Origin: Natrinema soli
Lineage (GTDB): Archaea; Halobacteriota; Halobacteria; Halobacteriales; Natrialbaceae
Direction: 5' to 3'
NCBI RefSeq assembly: GCF_028618695.1
Contig: NZ_JAQIVI010000210.1
Span: 1 to 64,000 of the forward strand
DNA length: 64,000 nt
Every line of letters begins with the position of its first letter. Position 1 is the stretch's first letter. Of this stretch, positions 34,974 to 42,455 are shown piece by piece. A program made the position numbers and the translations under genes. The notes beneath the pieces were generated by a model. That model saw only the letters and a list, made by a program, of their open reading frames with translations, searched no databases and had not been told where the DNA came from.

Positions 34974-35669
34974 ATGGGTTTCGAATCAGAGGCAAAAATG
35001 AAAACCGTCGCTAAGGAGGTATTGGACAGCAGCTTTACCGGTGGCCCAACAAAGGTTGTAGACGAATTCTCCTATGGTGCGGGCCGCACGGACCTCGTTC
35101 TCACCAAAGAGTCAGAAACATACCGCGATCACCGGCTCAACGTCCTCGGCATCAACAACCCGATTGAGCGTGACTCACACTTACGAGCCTTCCTGCTCCT
35201 CCACAGCCGCGACGAGATCTCTAAGGATTACTTCTACCGACTTGGAGCCATGGACGAACGGAAGAAGAAACCCGCGTTAAAATGGCTCATCTCAAAGGGG
35301 TTTGTTGAAGAGCTACCTGAGGAGAAGATCCGCACTGCCCCGCACCTGCGACGTCACATTACCCGTTCGTACTCCATTGAGTTGAAACTCAAAAACTGGA
35401 AGAAGGCCGTAAAACAAGCCTTCCGCTCGAAATCCTTCTCGGACTACCAGTACGTCGCCCTCGACGACGAATACATCATCCGGGCAATCGACAATATCGA
35501 CGTATTCGAGGAATACGACGTCGGCCTCGTTTCCATTGACCAGGAGGAAGAGCAGTACTTTGTACACTACGACCCGGACCGGCAAACCCCCTATTCGCCA
35601 TTGAACAAGTGGCGCCTGAATGAAACAACTATGTGGGACGACCTCCCTGTCTACGCTAGCTCAGATTAG
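34974..35669 (+). CDS. winged-helix / PD-(D/E)XK nuclease-like protein
   Basis: A 231-aa protein, first gene of the operon. An N-terminal strand pair, VVDEFSYGAGRTDLVL with D40, and the later YSIELKLKNWKKAVKQAFR with E136, K138 and Q148 reproduce the D...ExK...Q pattern of restriction-endonuclease-like folds. Between them, residues 62-118 look like an inserted winged helix (LRAFLLLHSRDEISKDYFYR). It may cut or sense nucleic acid. Fold assignment is mine from motifs and needs a profile search. The next gene starts 1 bp after its stop. Confidence 0.55.
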   Translation: MGFESEAKMKTVAKEVLDSSFTGGPTKVVDEFSYGAGRTDLVLTKESETYRDHRLNVLGINNPIERDSHLRAFLLLHSRDEISKDYFYRLGAMDERKKKPALKWLISKGFVEELPEEKIRTAPHLRRHITRSYSIELKLKNWKKAVKQAFRSKSFSDYQYVALDDEYIIRAIDNIDVFEEYDVGLVSIDQEEEQYFVHYDPDRQTPYSPLNKWRLNETTMWDDLPVYASSD

Positions 35670-35670
35670 T

Positions 35671-36534
35671 ATGTCCGGCGAACTCACCATCGACCAAATC
35701 ACCACCCACTTCGAGGACGTCGAAATCCTGCGTGAAATCGAGGGCGGTGCGAATAAACAAGTGTACGAGGCAAAGTACCAAGGACAGACAATAGCATTCA
35801 AAATCCTACCCATCGACAACAGACGGGCCGAAGGATACGCAAAGCGGGAGATCGAAACCATGCAAAAGATCGACTCTCCCATCCTGGTAGACCTCCTCGG
35901 TCACACTGCCACTGAAATCGATGGGACCTACGTGTTCGCCCTTCTCGAAGAATTCGTTCCCGGAAACACACTAAAAGGCGTTCTCGAAGAGAACGGCGGA
36001 GACCCTGATCTTGGCCTCGATGTCACTCGATCACTTCTCTCTGTCCTGCCGGCCTTTGACGAGGACGAAATCATCCACCGAGACATCAAGCCAGGGAACA
36101 TCATGGTCCGCCCGGATGGTGAGATCACGCTACTCGATGTCGGCATCGCACGAATGCAGAACCGAACGAGCCTCACACCCACATTCGCCCCGCATGGGCC
36201 CGGGACCTACGCGTACTCCGCCCCAGAACAACTGAACAACGAAAAAGAGATTCAGGGTTGCCGAACAGATCTATTCGCAACGGGCATTGTGATGTTCGAA
36301 TCCATTACCGGGGAACACCCCTTCGCGCCTGATGACATCGACATCACCATTCCCGACGCGATCCTGCAAGAAGAGCGAAAAGAACTGAACGGCTACCTCG
36401 AGGACCCGGACTTCGAAGCAGAACTCAACGAATTCTTCAAGAAAATGACCTCATTTGAGCCCTACGAACGATTCCGAAAAGCAGAGTTCGCACGCCAAGA
36501 ATTCAACGACATCACAGGTGATGCCCATGTTTGA
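35671..36534 (+). CDS. Hanks-type serine/threonine protein kinase
   Basis: A 287-aa kinase domain with no membrane segment or sensor domain. Glycine loop EGGANKQVYEAKY (24-36), catalytic Lys44 in IAFKIL, helix-C Glu60/62, HRDIKPGN (136-143, D138, N143), DVG in place of DFG (D156) and SAPE (183-186) are all present, so it should be active. It starts 1 bp after the nuclease-like gene and overlaps the next by 14 bp. Soluble kinases in short accessory operons often act in anti-virus defence; the target here is unknown. Confidence 0.88.
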   Translation: MSGELTIDQITTHFEDVEILREIEGGANKQVYEAKYQGQTIAFKILPIDNRRAEGYAKREIETMQKIDSPILVDLLGHTATEIDGTYVFALLEEFVPGNTLKGVLEENGGDPDLGLDVTRSLLSVLPAFDEDEIIHRDIKPGNIMVRPDGEITLLDVGIARMQNRTSLTPTFAPHGPGTYAYSAPEQLNNEKEIQGCRTDLFATGIVMFESITGEHPFAPDDIDITIPDAILQEERKELNGYLEDPDFEAELNEFFKKMTSFEPYERFRKAEFARQEFNDITGDAHV

Positions 36535-37732
36535 AGAACCCAACTTTCTCGTCCAGATCGGCCACAACGGCCACCTAATGGTCGAAGATCTACTCCAGAA
36601 AGGCTACGCAGATGGTGCAATCCTCAGCCCTGCCGACTACAGCAAAGGCGACAACGAAGGGATTTCGAACACCATCCACAACTACGACGGCACCGTACTA
36701 TTCGACCCGCAGTTCTACATCCCACGATCGGACCGTCCAAAATTCACTCACTACGACTACCATCAAGAATTCGGGGGCGACGCCTTCGATACCGTAGCCG
36801 TCGGCTCAGAAAACGAAACACTCTGTCGTGAACTTGTCGACCTGCAAGACGATCTGGAGGTAGATGCCTACATAGCACCTGCACGGATACTGGATACGTT
36901 CTCCGACCAGAAAATCGAAGAATGGGTGGAGCTCACGGGAATATTCCTTCACATCGCTGAAGAAGAGGGGCGGAACATCCCGGTGTTCGCATCGCTCCCG
37001 GTCGATCAACAACCTCTAAATGACAAGAGCCAGCGAAGCAAACTTCTGAACAATGCCACACGACTGGACCCAGACGGGTTCTATGTGTCTACCGAATTCG
37101 AGACAGACAACAGATACCCGCTGACGGGTCCATCGAACGTGTATTCAGTTCTGGATCTGCTAAATAGCCTGAAGCAAAACCACTACGAGGTCGTCGTCGG
37201 CCACACCCATCAAGTCGCTCACCTTTACCTTGGAATCGGAGTAGATGCCTTCGCCTCCGGACACTACGTGAATCTCCGCGCGTTCGATACACGACGCTGG
37301 GACCCCGACAACGAGCAGGGCGGTGGCCGACAGGTCATCAAGTACTATTCAGACAAACTGCTGAACGAACTCCGAGTGGACCAAGACCTCGATCTGATGT
37401 ATCAGAAGGACGGATTCGACCTCGAGACAGTCCGAACACCATCGGACTACGATGATCCGCTCTTCGAAGGTTCTGACCCACCATCTACTGTCGGCTGGGC
37501 GCTGCGCGACGCCTCGTGGGACCACTACATCTGGTCTTGCTACGATATCTCGCGGAAGTACCGCGAGAAATCGATCGACGAACGCTTGGCAACCGCAGAG
37601 CAAACAGTGGAAGACGCCGAGGAATTGTACGAGGAGATCGAAGATGAGTTCGGGATGCTCACCGAGCCGACAAAGCAAATCTATGGTGACTGGAAAGCCT
37701 CCCTGTCTACCATCAAGTCTGAGGTCCTGTAG
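36521..37732 (+). CDS. unrecognised TIM-barrel-like protein in the kinase operon
   Basis: A 403-aa protein; the start at 36521 lies inside the kinase gene (a second ATG at 36527). Alternating strands and helices (NFLVQIGHNGHLMVEDLLQK, ADGAILSPADYSKGDN, GTVLFDPQFYIPRS, VDAYIAPARILDTF, GFYVSTEFETDNR, VVVGHTHQVAHLYLGIGVDA) suggest a barrel. The LFDPQFYIP and ILSPADY segments vaguely recall tRNA-guanine transglycosylase barrels, but I cannot confirm it. The last 45 residues form a coiled coil. Probably the core enzyme of the operon. Confidence 0.6.
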   Translation: MPMFEEPNFLVQIGHNGHLMVEDLLQKGYADGAILSPADYSKGDNEGISNTIHNYDGTVLFDPQFYIPRSDRPKFTHYDYHQEFGGDAFDTVAVGSENETLCRELVDLQDDLEVDAYIAPARILDTFSDQKIEEWVELTGIFLHIAEEEGRNIPVFASLPVDQQPLNDKSQRSKLLNNATRLDPDGFYVSTEFETDNRYPLTGPSNVYSVLDLLNSLKQNHYEVVVGHTHQVAHLYLGIGVDAFASGHYVNLRAFDTRRWDPDNEQGGGRQVIKYYSDKLLNELRVDQDLDLMYQKDGFDLETVRTPSDYDDPLFEGSDPPSTVGWALRDASWDHYIWSCYDISRKYREKSIDERLATAEQTVEDAEELYEEIEDEFGMLTEPTKQIYGDWKASLSTIKSEVL

Positions 37733-37748
37733 CGAGTTGACATAGGAA

Positions 37749-38435
37749 ATGAAAATAGGAGTTATCTCCGACATTCACGCCAACGCACCAGCTCTACGCG
37801 TCGTGTTAGATGGGTTAGTTGAAAGCGGAGTTGACCAAATACTCTGTGCTGGGGACGCGGTTGGTTACTACCCGTTTCCGAACGAGGTCGTCTCACTGCT
37901 CCAGAAGCACGATGTCCGGTCGATAATCGGAAATCACGATGCTGCCGTCCTTGATGAAACGCCTTCAGAATTTAGTATCAACGCCAAGCGCGCAGCTGAT
38001 TGGACAAGACGACAACTGACACCCGAGAGCAAAGCATACCTCAAATCACTCCATCTGGCCTTCGAGGAAACTATCGACGATAGAGAGATTTACATGGTTC
38101 ATGGCTCTCCTGACGACCCGCTGAACGAGTACATCTGGGAAGAGGAAGTTAACGAGCGAGCCCTCGATTTCTGGTTCGACGACCGTCCCGAATTGGTGAT
38201 TCTTGGCCACACCCATCGACCGTTCGTGAAAGAGATCAGCTCGACAACGGTCCTAAACCCAGGAAGTGTGGGACAGCCTCGTGATAGGAATCCTCGATCC
38301 GCATTCGCTGTTGTCGATTTAGAGACGCTCGCAGTGAACCGGTACCGGGTCGATTATGACATCGATGCTGTAGCAGATAAGACTGGAGAATACCTTCCTC
38401 GGAAGCTTGCTGATCGATTGTACGAAGGTCGGTGA
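37749..38435 (+). CDS. calcineurin-like metallophosphoesterase
   Basis: A 228-aa protein of the YfcE/MJ0936 type. All metal ligands are visible: SDIHAN (D8, H10), GDAVGY (D36), GNHD (N62, H63), MVHGS (H118) and LGHTH (153-156). Members hydrolyse phosphodiesters or phosphomonoesters with Mn or Ni. It starts 16 bp after the barrel gene, the last gene of the operon. It could reverse the kinase or process a nucleotide signal (inference). A 9-bp inverted repeat (38434-38442 with 38479-38487) follows. Confidence 0.85.
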   Translation: MKIGVISDIHANAPALRVVLDGLVESGVDQILCAGDAVGYYPFPNEVVSLLQKHDVRSIIGNHDAAVLDETPSEFSINAKRAADWTRRQLTPESKAYLKSLHLAFEETIDDREIYMVHGSPDDPLNEYIWEEEVNERALDFWFDDRPELVILGHTHRPFVKEISSTTVLNPGSVGQPRDRNPRSAFAVVDLETLAVNRYRVDYDIDAVADKTGEYLPRKLADRLYEGR

Positions 38436-38487
38436 GCAGGAGGAGGGATAAGTAGTGAGGCCTTGGTAGTGGGTAGTTCTCCTGCTC
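38434..38487 (+). terminator. inverted repeat at the end of the kinase operon
   Basis: GAGCAGGAG (38434-38442) and CTCCTGCTC (38479-38487) pair perfectly over 9 bp around a 36-base loop. The first arm overlaps the phosphoesterase stop. It may be a terminator or processing hairpin. Confidence 0.35.
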
Positions 38488-38499
38488 GAATCCGGTGGC

Positions 38500-38652
38500 G
38501 CTGCGATCGCCTCCTCGTCCGCTGGGGGCAACCGTGCGGTCTCGACTGTATCGGCGGCAGTCTGGACGCCGCAGCGCTCGGCGATCGGCGGGAAGAGTGA
38601 GCCCACGTTCGAGGATGTCGAGATCGTGGAGTGGGGCCACAGTTCGATATAA
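38500..38652 (+). pseudogene. 3' remnant of a second tail-fibre gene
   Basis: The frame GGAAIASSSAGGNRAV to ERSAIGGKSEPT-type sequence to EWGHSSI-stop is open and has no start. Bases 38573-38632 are the second copy of the fibre-end repeat of 34115-34174. The remnant suggests that the kinase operon replaced or split a duplicated fibre gene. Confidence 0.6.
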
Positions 38653-38663
38653 TGTTGCCTAGC

Positions 38664-38855
38664 TCAGTTCTCGGTGATGCAAACCGAATCGATGTACTCC
38701 GTGATCTTCCAGAGATCATCCTCGAGTTCCTCGTCGGTCCAGCCGTAGTGGCTCCCGAGTTCACCCACCAGTTCATCGACGATCTCGTCGTTGTGTTCCA
38801 TCGCTCTGCTGAACGTCTTGAACTCCTCATCGTACTGTAGGCACGGGGTGCTCAT
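38664..38855 (-). CDS. small hypothetical protein
   Basis: A 63-aa acidic helical protein (MSTPCLQYDEEFKTFSRAME). It is the last gene of a leftward operon of four that overlap by 4-11 bp and start near 40042. No family recognised. Confidence 0.65.
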   Translation of the reverse strand: MSTPCLQYDEEFKTFSRAMEHNDEIVDELVGELGSHYGWTDEELEDDLWKITEYIDSVCITEN

Positions 38856-39079
38856 TCCGACTCCTCCAGACTCTCTACCCGGCGTTCAAAGCCAACAGAC
38901 CACGGCATCCCGTCACACTCAGACGGGACTGAACCGTTCTGGATAGCCTGCAACGCCTTTGCTATCTCATCATGCGCTTGCATATGGACCGTTTCGGCCG
39001 CTTCCTCTTCGCCCTCAACGGTGATACTAACCTCAACGTCAACTCCGTCTGCCGTGATTCCCTCCGTCTTGAGCTTCAT
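38852..39079 (-). CDS. small hypothetical protein
   Basis: A 75-aa protein. Its start overlaps the next gene upstream and its stop overlaps the next downstream by 4 bp. The first half is a beta hairpin pair (DGVDVEVSITVEGEEEAAET), the second helical. Function unknown. Confidence 0.65.
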   Translation of the reverse strand: MKLKTEGITADGVDVEVSITVEGEEEAAETVHMQAHDEIAKALQAIQNGSVPSECDGMPWSVGFERRVESLEESE

Positions 39080-39681
39080 TCCGACCCCTCCCGTTCAGTA
39101 TCCGTGTGTAGGGAACGCTCGCGCTCGAGAGTTTGCTGCCACTCGTCTTTCGAGTGGACGGTGACGAGGTAGTCCCGATCGTTGTTCCCGATCTTCAACT
39201 CGACTTGGAGGTCAGCCGCTTTCTCGGCCATGTGCTCCGTGGGGTACTCGAACGTCTCGCGCGGACCGTCGTTGTAATCTCGGACGAGGACGTGCGGTTC
39301 CGTGCCGGCGCTATCGAGGACATCCAGTGCGTGGCCGAGGTTGTTCCGCGCGATCGATTGCAACGTACTAATATGGAACGACAGCGGTTCCGATTCACCA
39401 TCCTGGTTGACCATCTCGTAGGTAACACTCCAGTAGCGGTCGTGGGTGCACTCGCGCGGCTGGAGCCATGTCGTGATGACGAACCGGTGGTCGCCGCGAA
39501 CGACCTCGGCCTCGCCGCGATTGTCAACACCGTCGGTGTCCGGATCGTCATCCCACTCGAGGACTTTGAACCCCCAGTCATTCGGGAGTTCATTGATCTG
39601 GTTGAAGTCAAACCAGTGCGGAGCGCGTGGGTCGCGGCCACCTCTCGTCCGGTCAGTTCCGCTCGGGGACTCACCGTTCAT
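39076..39681 (-). CDS. hypothetical viral protein
   Basis: A 201-aa protein from ATG 39681, chosen because the open frame further upstream overlaps a better gene in another frame. It contains WFDFNQINELPNDWGFKVLE, a beta-rich middle (HRFVITTWLQPRECTHDRYW), and a helical end. It overlaps the preceding gene by 11 bp. No family recognised. Confidence 0.6.
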   Translation of the reverse strand: MNGESPSGTDRTRGGRDPRAPHWFDFNQINELPNDWGFKVLEWDDDPDTDGVDNRGEAEVVRGDHRFVITTWLQPRECTHDRYWSVTYEMVNQDGESEPLSFHISTLQSIARNNLGHALDVLDSAGTEPHVLVRDYNDGPRETFEYPTEHMAEKAADLQVELKIGNNDRDYLVTVHSKDEWQQTLERERSLHTDTEREGSE

Positions 39682-40042
39682 CACGATCACGCTTCGAAAT
39701 TGTTTCTTGGGCGCGCTCGAGTGCGCTGCGTGCCGCGTCGGGATCGCCGCGTTCGAACGCTGCTTCGATCTCGTCGAGTTCTTTGGCGACGGTTTCAAGA
39801 TCGCCACCGGCCCGATCACAGACGTCGTCGACAAGCATCTCGTAGACCTCGGAGAAGCTCTCCTCGAGGACCTCGACATCGTCTCCGAACTGTTTTCGAA
39901 CCCGATTCCGGACCAGCGACTGGACTTTGTAACGGTAGTTTGACGTGACATCAGCATCTCCAGCGATGATCTCGCGTTCGCGTTCGGTCATGAGCGCGCG
40001 TCCTTCTTCGGCCATTGGTTGGGGTGTTTGCGTTGCTGCCAT
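39671..40042 (-). CDS. helical hypothetical protein, first gene of the leftward operon
   Basis: A 123-aa protein from ATG 40042. TEREREIIAGDADVTSNYRY followed by KVQSLVRNRVRKQF resembles a small domain repeatedly seen in haloarchaeal accessory proteins; I recall no assigned function. The C-terminal half is a charged helix. Its promoter lies in the divergent region 40058-40142. Confidence 0.65.
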   Translation of the reverse strand: MAATQTPQPMAEEGRALMTEREREIIAGDADVTSNYRYKVQSLVRNRVRKQFGDDVEVLEESFSEVYEMLVDDVCDRAGGDLETVAKELDEIEAAFERGDPDAARSALERAQETISKRDRDER

Positions 40043-40057
40043 AAATACCACATGTCG

Positions 40058-40142
40058 TAAGATAACAGCCACTGACTAAAATATTACTGCTAACCGTATA
40101 CTCGAATAACAGTATATGCGGTTTAGGGTGTATACGATATAC
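40058..40142. promoter_or_regulatory. divergent promoter and operator region
   Basis: The region separates the leftward operon (from 40042) and the rightward one (from 40250). AACCGTATACT (40092-40102) and AGTATATGCGGTT (40111-40123) form a near-palindrome, and GTGTATACGATATAC (40128-40142) repeats its GTATAC half. ATATTACTGC (40081-40090) also occurs at 43334-43343. AT-rich TATA candidates point both ways. This looks like the control point of an early switch. Confidence 0.5.
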
Positions 40143-40181
40143 AGTAAGCATTAAGTGCCTGGCCGATAGACTATGAAGTAG

Positions 40182-40237
40182 AGGCCGAGAGACGCCAGGA
40201 AAACTCTGGCCGGTGCTTGAGACACCGACCTCGGTCT
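40182..40237 (+). ncRNA. three-way-junction leader RNA candidate
   Basis: An outer stem AGGCCGAG (40182-40189) pairs with CTCGGTCT (40230-40237), one G-U. Inside are two adjacent hairpins: GCCAG (40194-40198) with CTGGC (40206-40210), and CGGTG (40211-40215) with CACCG (40223-40227). Each has 5 bp and a 7-base loop. The shape is tRNA-like without a D arm, but the loops do not match tRNA consensus. It ends 12 bases before ATG 40250, so it may regulate translation. Confidence 0.45.
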
Positions 40238-40249
40238 ACGCTGAGACCA

Positions 40250-40552
40250 ATGTCGATTACCACACCCCAAACCGAAAACGTTGCGGATGCGACTGACACT
40301 CTGTCGGCGAAGATCGGCTTCGTCGTCGGTGTCGACCAGGAGAACAGCGCACACGTTCATCACCCCGTGTCGGGCACGGTCGCGGTCCACGACGTCGGCC
40401 CGGACTACGAGGTCGGCGACTACATCAACTCCGAGCCCGAGCACGTCGAAGCGCTCGAGGGACGGCCGCTCGAGGGGTGGATGTCCTACGTCGCTACCGA
40501 GCGAGGATGGCTCGAGACGACCCACCGCGCACCGAATAGGGGCGAGATTTAG
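40250..40552 (+). CDS. hypothetical early protein
   Basis: A 100-aa protein from ATG 40250, first gene of a rightward operon. It is beta-rich (KIGFVVGVDQENSAHVHHPV, GTVAVHDVGPDYEVGDYINS) with a helical end. The leader contains the three-way junction described above. The next gene follows directly. No family recognised. Confidence 0.65.
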   Translation: MSITTPQTENVADATDTLSAKIGFVVGVDQENSAHVHHPVSGTVAVHDVGPDYEVGDYINSEPEHVEALEGRPLEGWMSYVATERGWLETTHRAPNRGEI

Positions 40553-41017
40553 ATGCCGATGGTCTGCGACTACGACCACGTCGCGCAGCGTGCAGAGCAA
40601 CTCGAGCGCGAGGGTGCTCGCGAGATGCGAAAGCTGGCCGAAGCGAAGGCCACCGCTGGGCCAGAACACGTCACGCCTGTGGAGGGTGAGATTCTGGTCG
40701 CCGACGGCGGCCAGCAGGATCAGGGACCGATCAATGTTGGCGATCACGTCCAGGACGAGCAGGATCCCGACGCGACGATGGTTGTCGTCAACCTCGATAC
40801 GCTCCAGGCCGACGCCTACGAGATCGAGGTGGGTGGTCCGACGATAGCCGACCTCAATCCAGAGTACCCGCCGAAGGACGACGTCGTCGAAGTCGTCTAC
40901 CCGCAGCGGACCGATCTCAACCTCGAGGACAAGAAGACGTACGCGTTCCCGAAAGGGCGACTCGAGGTCGTCAGTAGCGTGCACGATCGAGACGGCGACG
41001 AGGAGGGTGAAGAGTGA
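40553..41017 (+). CDS. hypothetical early protein
   Basis: A 154-aa protein. Residues 5-32 form a charged helix (YDHVAQRAEQLEREGAREM) and the rest is beta-rich (ATMVVVNLDTLQADAYEIEV, VVEVVYPQRTDLNLED). It abuts the gene before it and overlaps the SWIM gene by one base. Function unknown. Confidence 0.65.
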   Translation: MPMVCDYDHVAQRAEQLEREGAREMRKLAEAKATAGPEHVTPVEGEILVADGGQQDQGPINVGDHVQDEQDPDATMVVVNLDTLQADAYEIEVGGPTIADLNPEYPPKDDVVEVVYPQRTDLNLEDKKTYAFPKGRLEVVSSVHDRDGDEEGEE

Positions 41018-41364
41018 TGGCGGTCGCTCGAAGCGCGGAATCGGTCGACGTAATCGACGGGCCGGCTACAAAGGCTCTCACGGAATGTATGACCGTTATG
41101 GACTCTGTCGGCATTGTTCGTGACGTGAGCGGCATGTTCGAGGTGACGAGTGAGAGCGGGCGAGAGTATATCGTTGACCTCGAGGCTCCGACCGGCGCAC
41201 GCTGTCTCTGTGACGACCACAAATATAGGCAGAGGGTCTGTAAGCATATCTATCGAGTTCAATTCGAAACGGGAGCTCGGAAGATTCCGGCGTGGGTCGA
41301 CCCCGCCGACGTCGACGACGGGCTCGGCGAGTTCGTCGACGGCGAACCAAGGTGGTCGCGATGA
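41017..41364 (+). CDS. SWIM zinc-finger protein
   Basis: A 115-aa protein from ATG 41017. CLCDDHKYRQRVCKHIYRVQ at about residues 63-82 is a SWIM motif (CxCx-n-CxH), known to mediate DNA or protein contacts. The N-terminal helical part (TKALTECMTVMDSVGIVRDV) and a small beta sheet lead into it. Stand-alone SWIM proteins are frequent in haloarchaeal mobile elements. It overlaps the next gene by ATGA. Confidence 0.75.
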   Translation: MAVARSAESVDVIDGPATKALTECMTVMDSVGIVRDVSGMFEVTSESGREYIVDLEAPTGARCLCDDHKYRQRVCKHIYRVQFETGARKIPAWVDPADVDDGLGEFVDGEPRWSR

Positions 41365-41588
41365 CCGACGCCCAGATCGCACTCCAGTACACGCCCGACT
41401 CGGGCGATCCGCGACGAGTCCGCCTCGAGCCTCGAGACAACTGCGGCTGCAAGTGGGACCGTCTCGTCGAGGAACGCCGCGACGGAGTCTGGGCAATCGT
41501 CGGTCACGAGATCGTCGCCGACGTCGGACTGGAGGCCCCCGCGGCCGTCGTCTCAGACCACGGCGTGACATCGTTCCGCGGGCCCTAG
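41361..41588 (+). CDS. small hypothetical protein
   Basis: A 75-aa protein (MTDAQIALQYTPDSGDPRRV) coupled by ATGA to the SWIM gene. It has a CGCKW motif in the middle and beta-rich ends. Last gene of the 40250 operon. Confidence 0.6.
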   Translation: MTDAQIALQYTPDSGDPRRVRLEPRDNCGCKWDRLVEERRDGVWAIVGHEIVADVGLEAPAAVVSDHGVTSFRGP

Positions 41589-41640
41589 CGCAGAGGCCTC
41601 TTTCAGACTGGTAACACATGTCGCTGTCGGTGAAAATCGG

Positions 41641-41741
41641 CGAAATAATATATTGACCGTACGACAACCGATCGCGGTTCGGTCCACTTTGGACGCGTAT
41701 CCCGTTTCATCACGGGCGAACCGAGTCCCACCATCGGTGGG
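41641..41741 (+). promoter_or_regulatory. promoter and double-hairpin leader of the lipoprotein gene
   Basis: GAAATAATATATTGAC (about 41641-41656) is a strong TATA region. The leader then contains CCCGT-N6-ACGGG (41701-41716) and CCCACC-ATC-GGTGGG (41727-41741). The second ends 8 bases before ATG 41750 and could hide the start region, so translational control is possible. Confidence 0.45.
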
Positions 41742-41749
41742 GTTGCATT

Positions 41750-42220
41750 ATGGAAGATCGAATCACACGACGTAAGGCGATCGCAGGTATCGGCGGACTG
41801 ACTACCACGGCAGTACTCGCGGGCTGTACCTCGAGCGATGATGACGGCGACAGTGCGGGTAGCGACGACGGAAACGGCAACGGCAACGGCAACGGCAATG
41901 GCAACGGGAACGGCGACGGCAATGGGAACGGGAATGGAGACGATGGTGGGTCTGTCGAAATTCTCGAGCACGAAACCCAGGCCGCAGAGTTCGGAGATTC
42001 AATCAACATCGTCGGCGAAATCCAGAACAACACAGGAGAAGAACAGAGTTACATCGAGCTGACGGCCGTCTTGTACGACTCTGAAGGGACGCGCGTCGAC
42101 GACTCGATGACTAACTTTAGCGACGTTCCAGACGGCGAAACGGTCGCCTTCGAACTCATGACGACTCTCAAAGAAGGCGAGTTCGACAACTACGAGCTCG
42201 AAACGTCGACCTCGCTGTGA
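41750..42220 (+). CDS. exported lipoprotein with FxLYD-like domain
   Basis: A 156-aa protein. TAT signal DRITRRKAIAGIGG and lipobox LAGC (Cys about 26) mark a lipid-anchored surface protein. An Asn-Gly repeat linker (about residues 40-65, coded by AACGGC-type repeats) leads to an Ig-like domain (SINIVGEIQNNTGEEQSYIE, LTAVLYDSEGTRVDD) of FxLYD type. It is transcribed alone, so expression in the lysogen and surface modification are plausible (inference). Confidence 0.75.
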   Translation: MEDRITRRKAIAGIGGLTTTAVLAGCTSSDDDGDSAGSDDGNGNGNGNGNGNGNGDGNGNGNGDDGGSVEILEHETQAAEFGDSINIVGEIQNNTGEEQSYIELTAVLYDSEGTRVDDSMTNFSDVPDGETVAFELMTTLKEGEFDNYELETSTSL

Positions 42221-42270
42221 ACTAAGTCCCAACGGAGAGTTCGGAGCATCGGAAATCATCTCAGTTTCCG

Positions 42271-42310
42271 AAAACTCGTTTTTCGTGCCCGTTGGCGTCG
42301 CGATCGACGA
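42271..42310. repeat. direct repeat flanking the lamin-tail gene, copy 1
   Basis: It matches 43450-43489: AAAACTCG-Y-TTTTCG-Y-G-Y-CCGTTGGCGTCGCGATCG-R-CGA, four to five differences in 40 bases, with weaker similarity for about 20 bases upstream. CGAAAACTCGTTTTTCG inside is a small terminator-like hairpin. The two copies bracket 42311-43449, which carries one minus-strand gene, and so outline a cassette. Confidence 0.7.
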
Positions 42311-42422
42311 AGATAAATCGCTGTTTTTCGGTGTCGAAGCTCGCGCCCACTCGGCCAGCACGCCGAGTGGGTGAGCGCAGGATGCTAATAACGGCCGATG
42401 AGCCCATGGATGTCGATGGGTC

Positions 42423-42455
42423 CACGGATATCAACTCAGTACGTTGGTATCCGTG
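42423..42455. terminator. 13-bp hairpin, probably a terminator between convergent genes
   Basis: CACGGATATCAAC (42423-42435) and GTTGGTATCCGTG (42443-42455) pair throughout with one G-U, around TCAGTAC. It lies between the convergent lipoprotein and lamin-tail genes. A site for a dimeric protein is an alternative. Confidence 0.4.

Noticed and set aside
36521..37732. Calling the barrel-like protein a tRNA-guanine transglycosylase or DpdA
   Set aside because: Only short stretches recall that family; no zinc site or catalytic aspartates could be placed with confidence.
41870..41940. Short tandem repeats (AACGGC units) considered as a CRISPR or satellite
   Set aside because: They encode the Asn-Gly linker of the lipoprotein in frame; no spacers exist.
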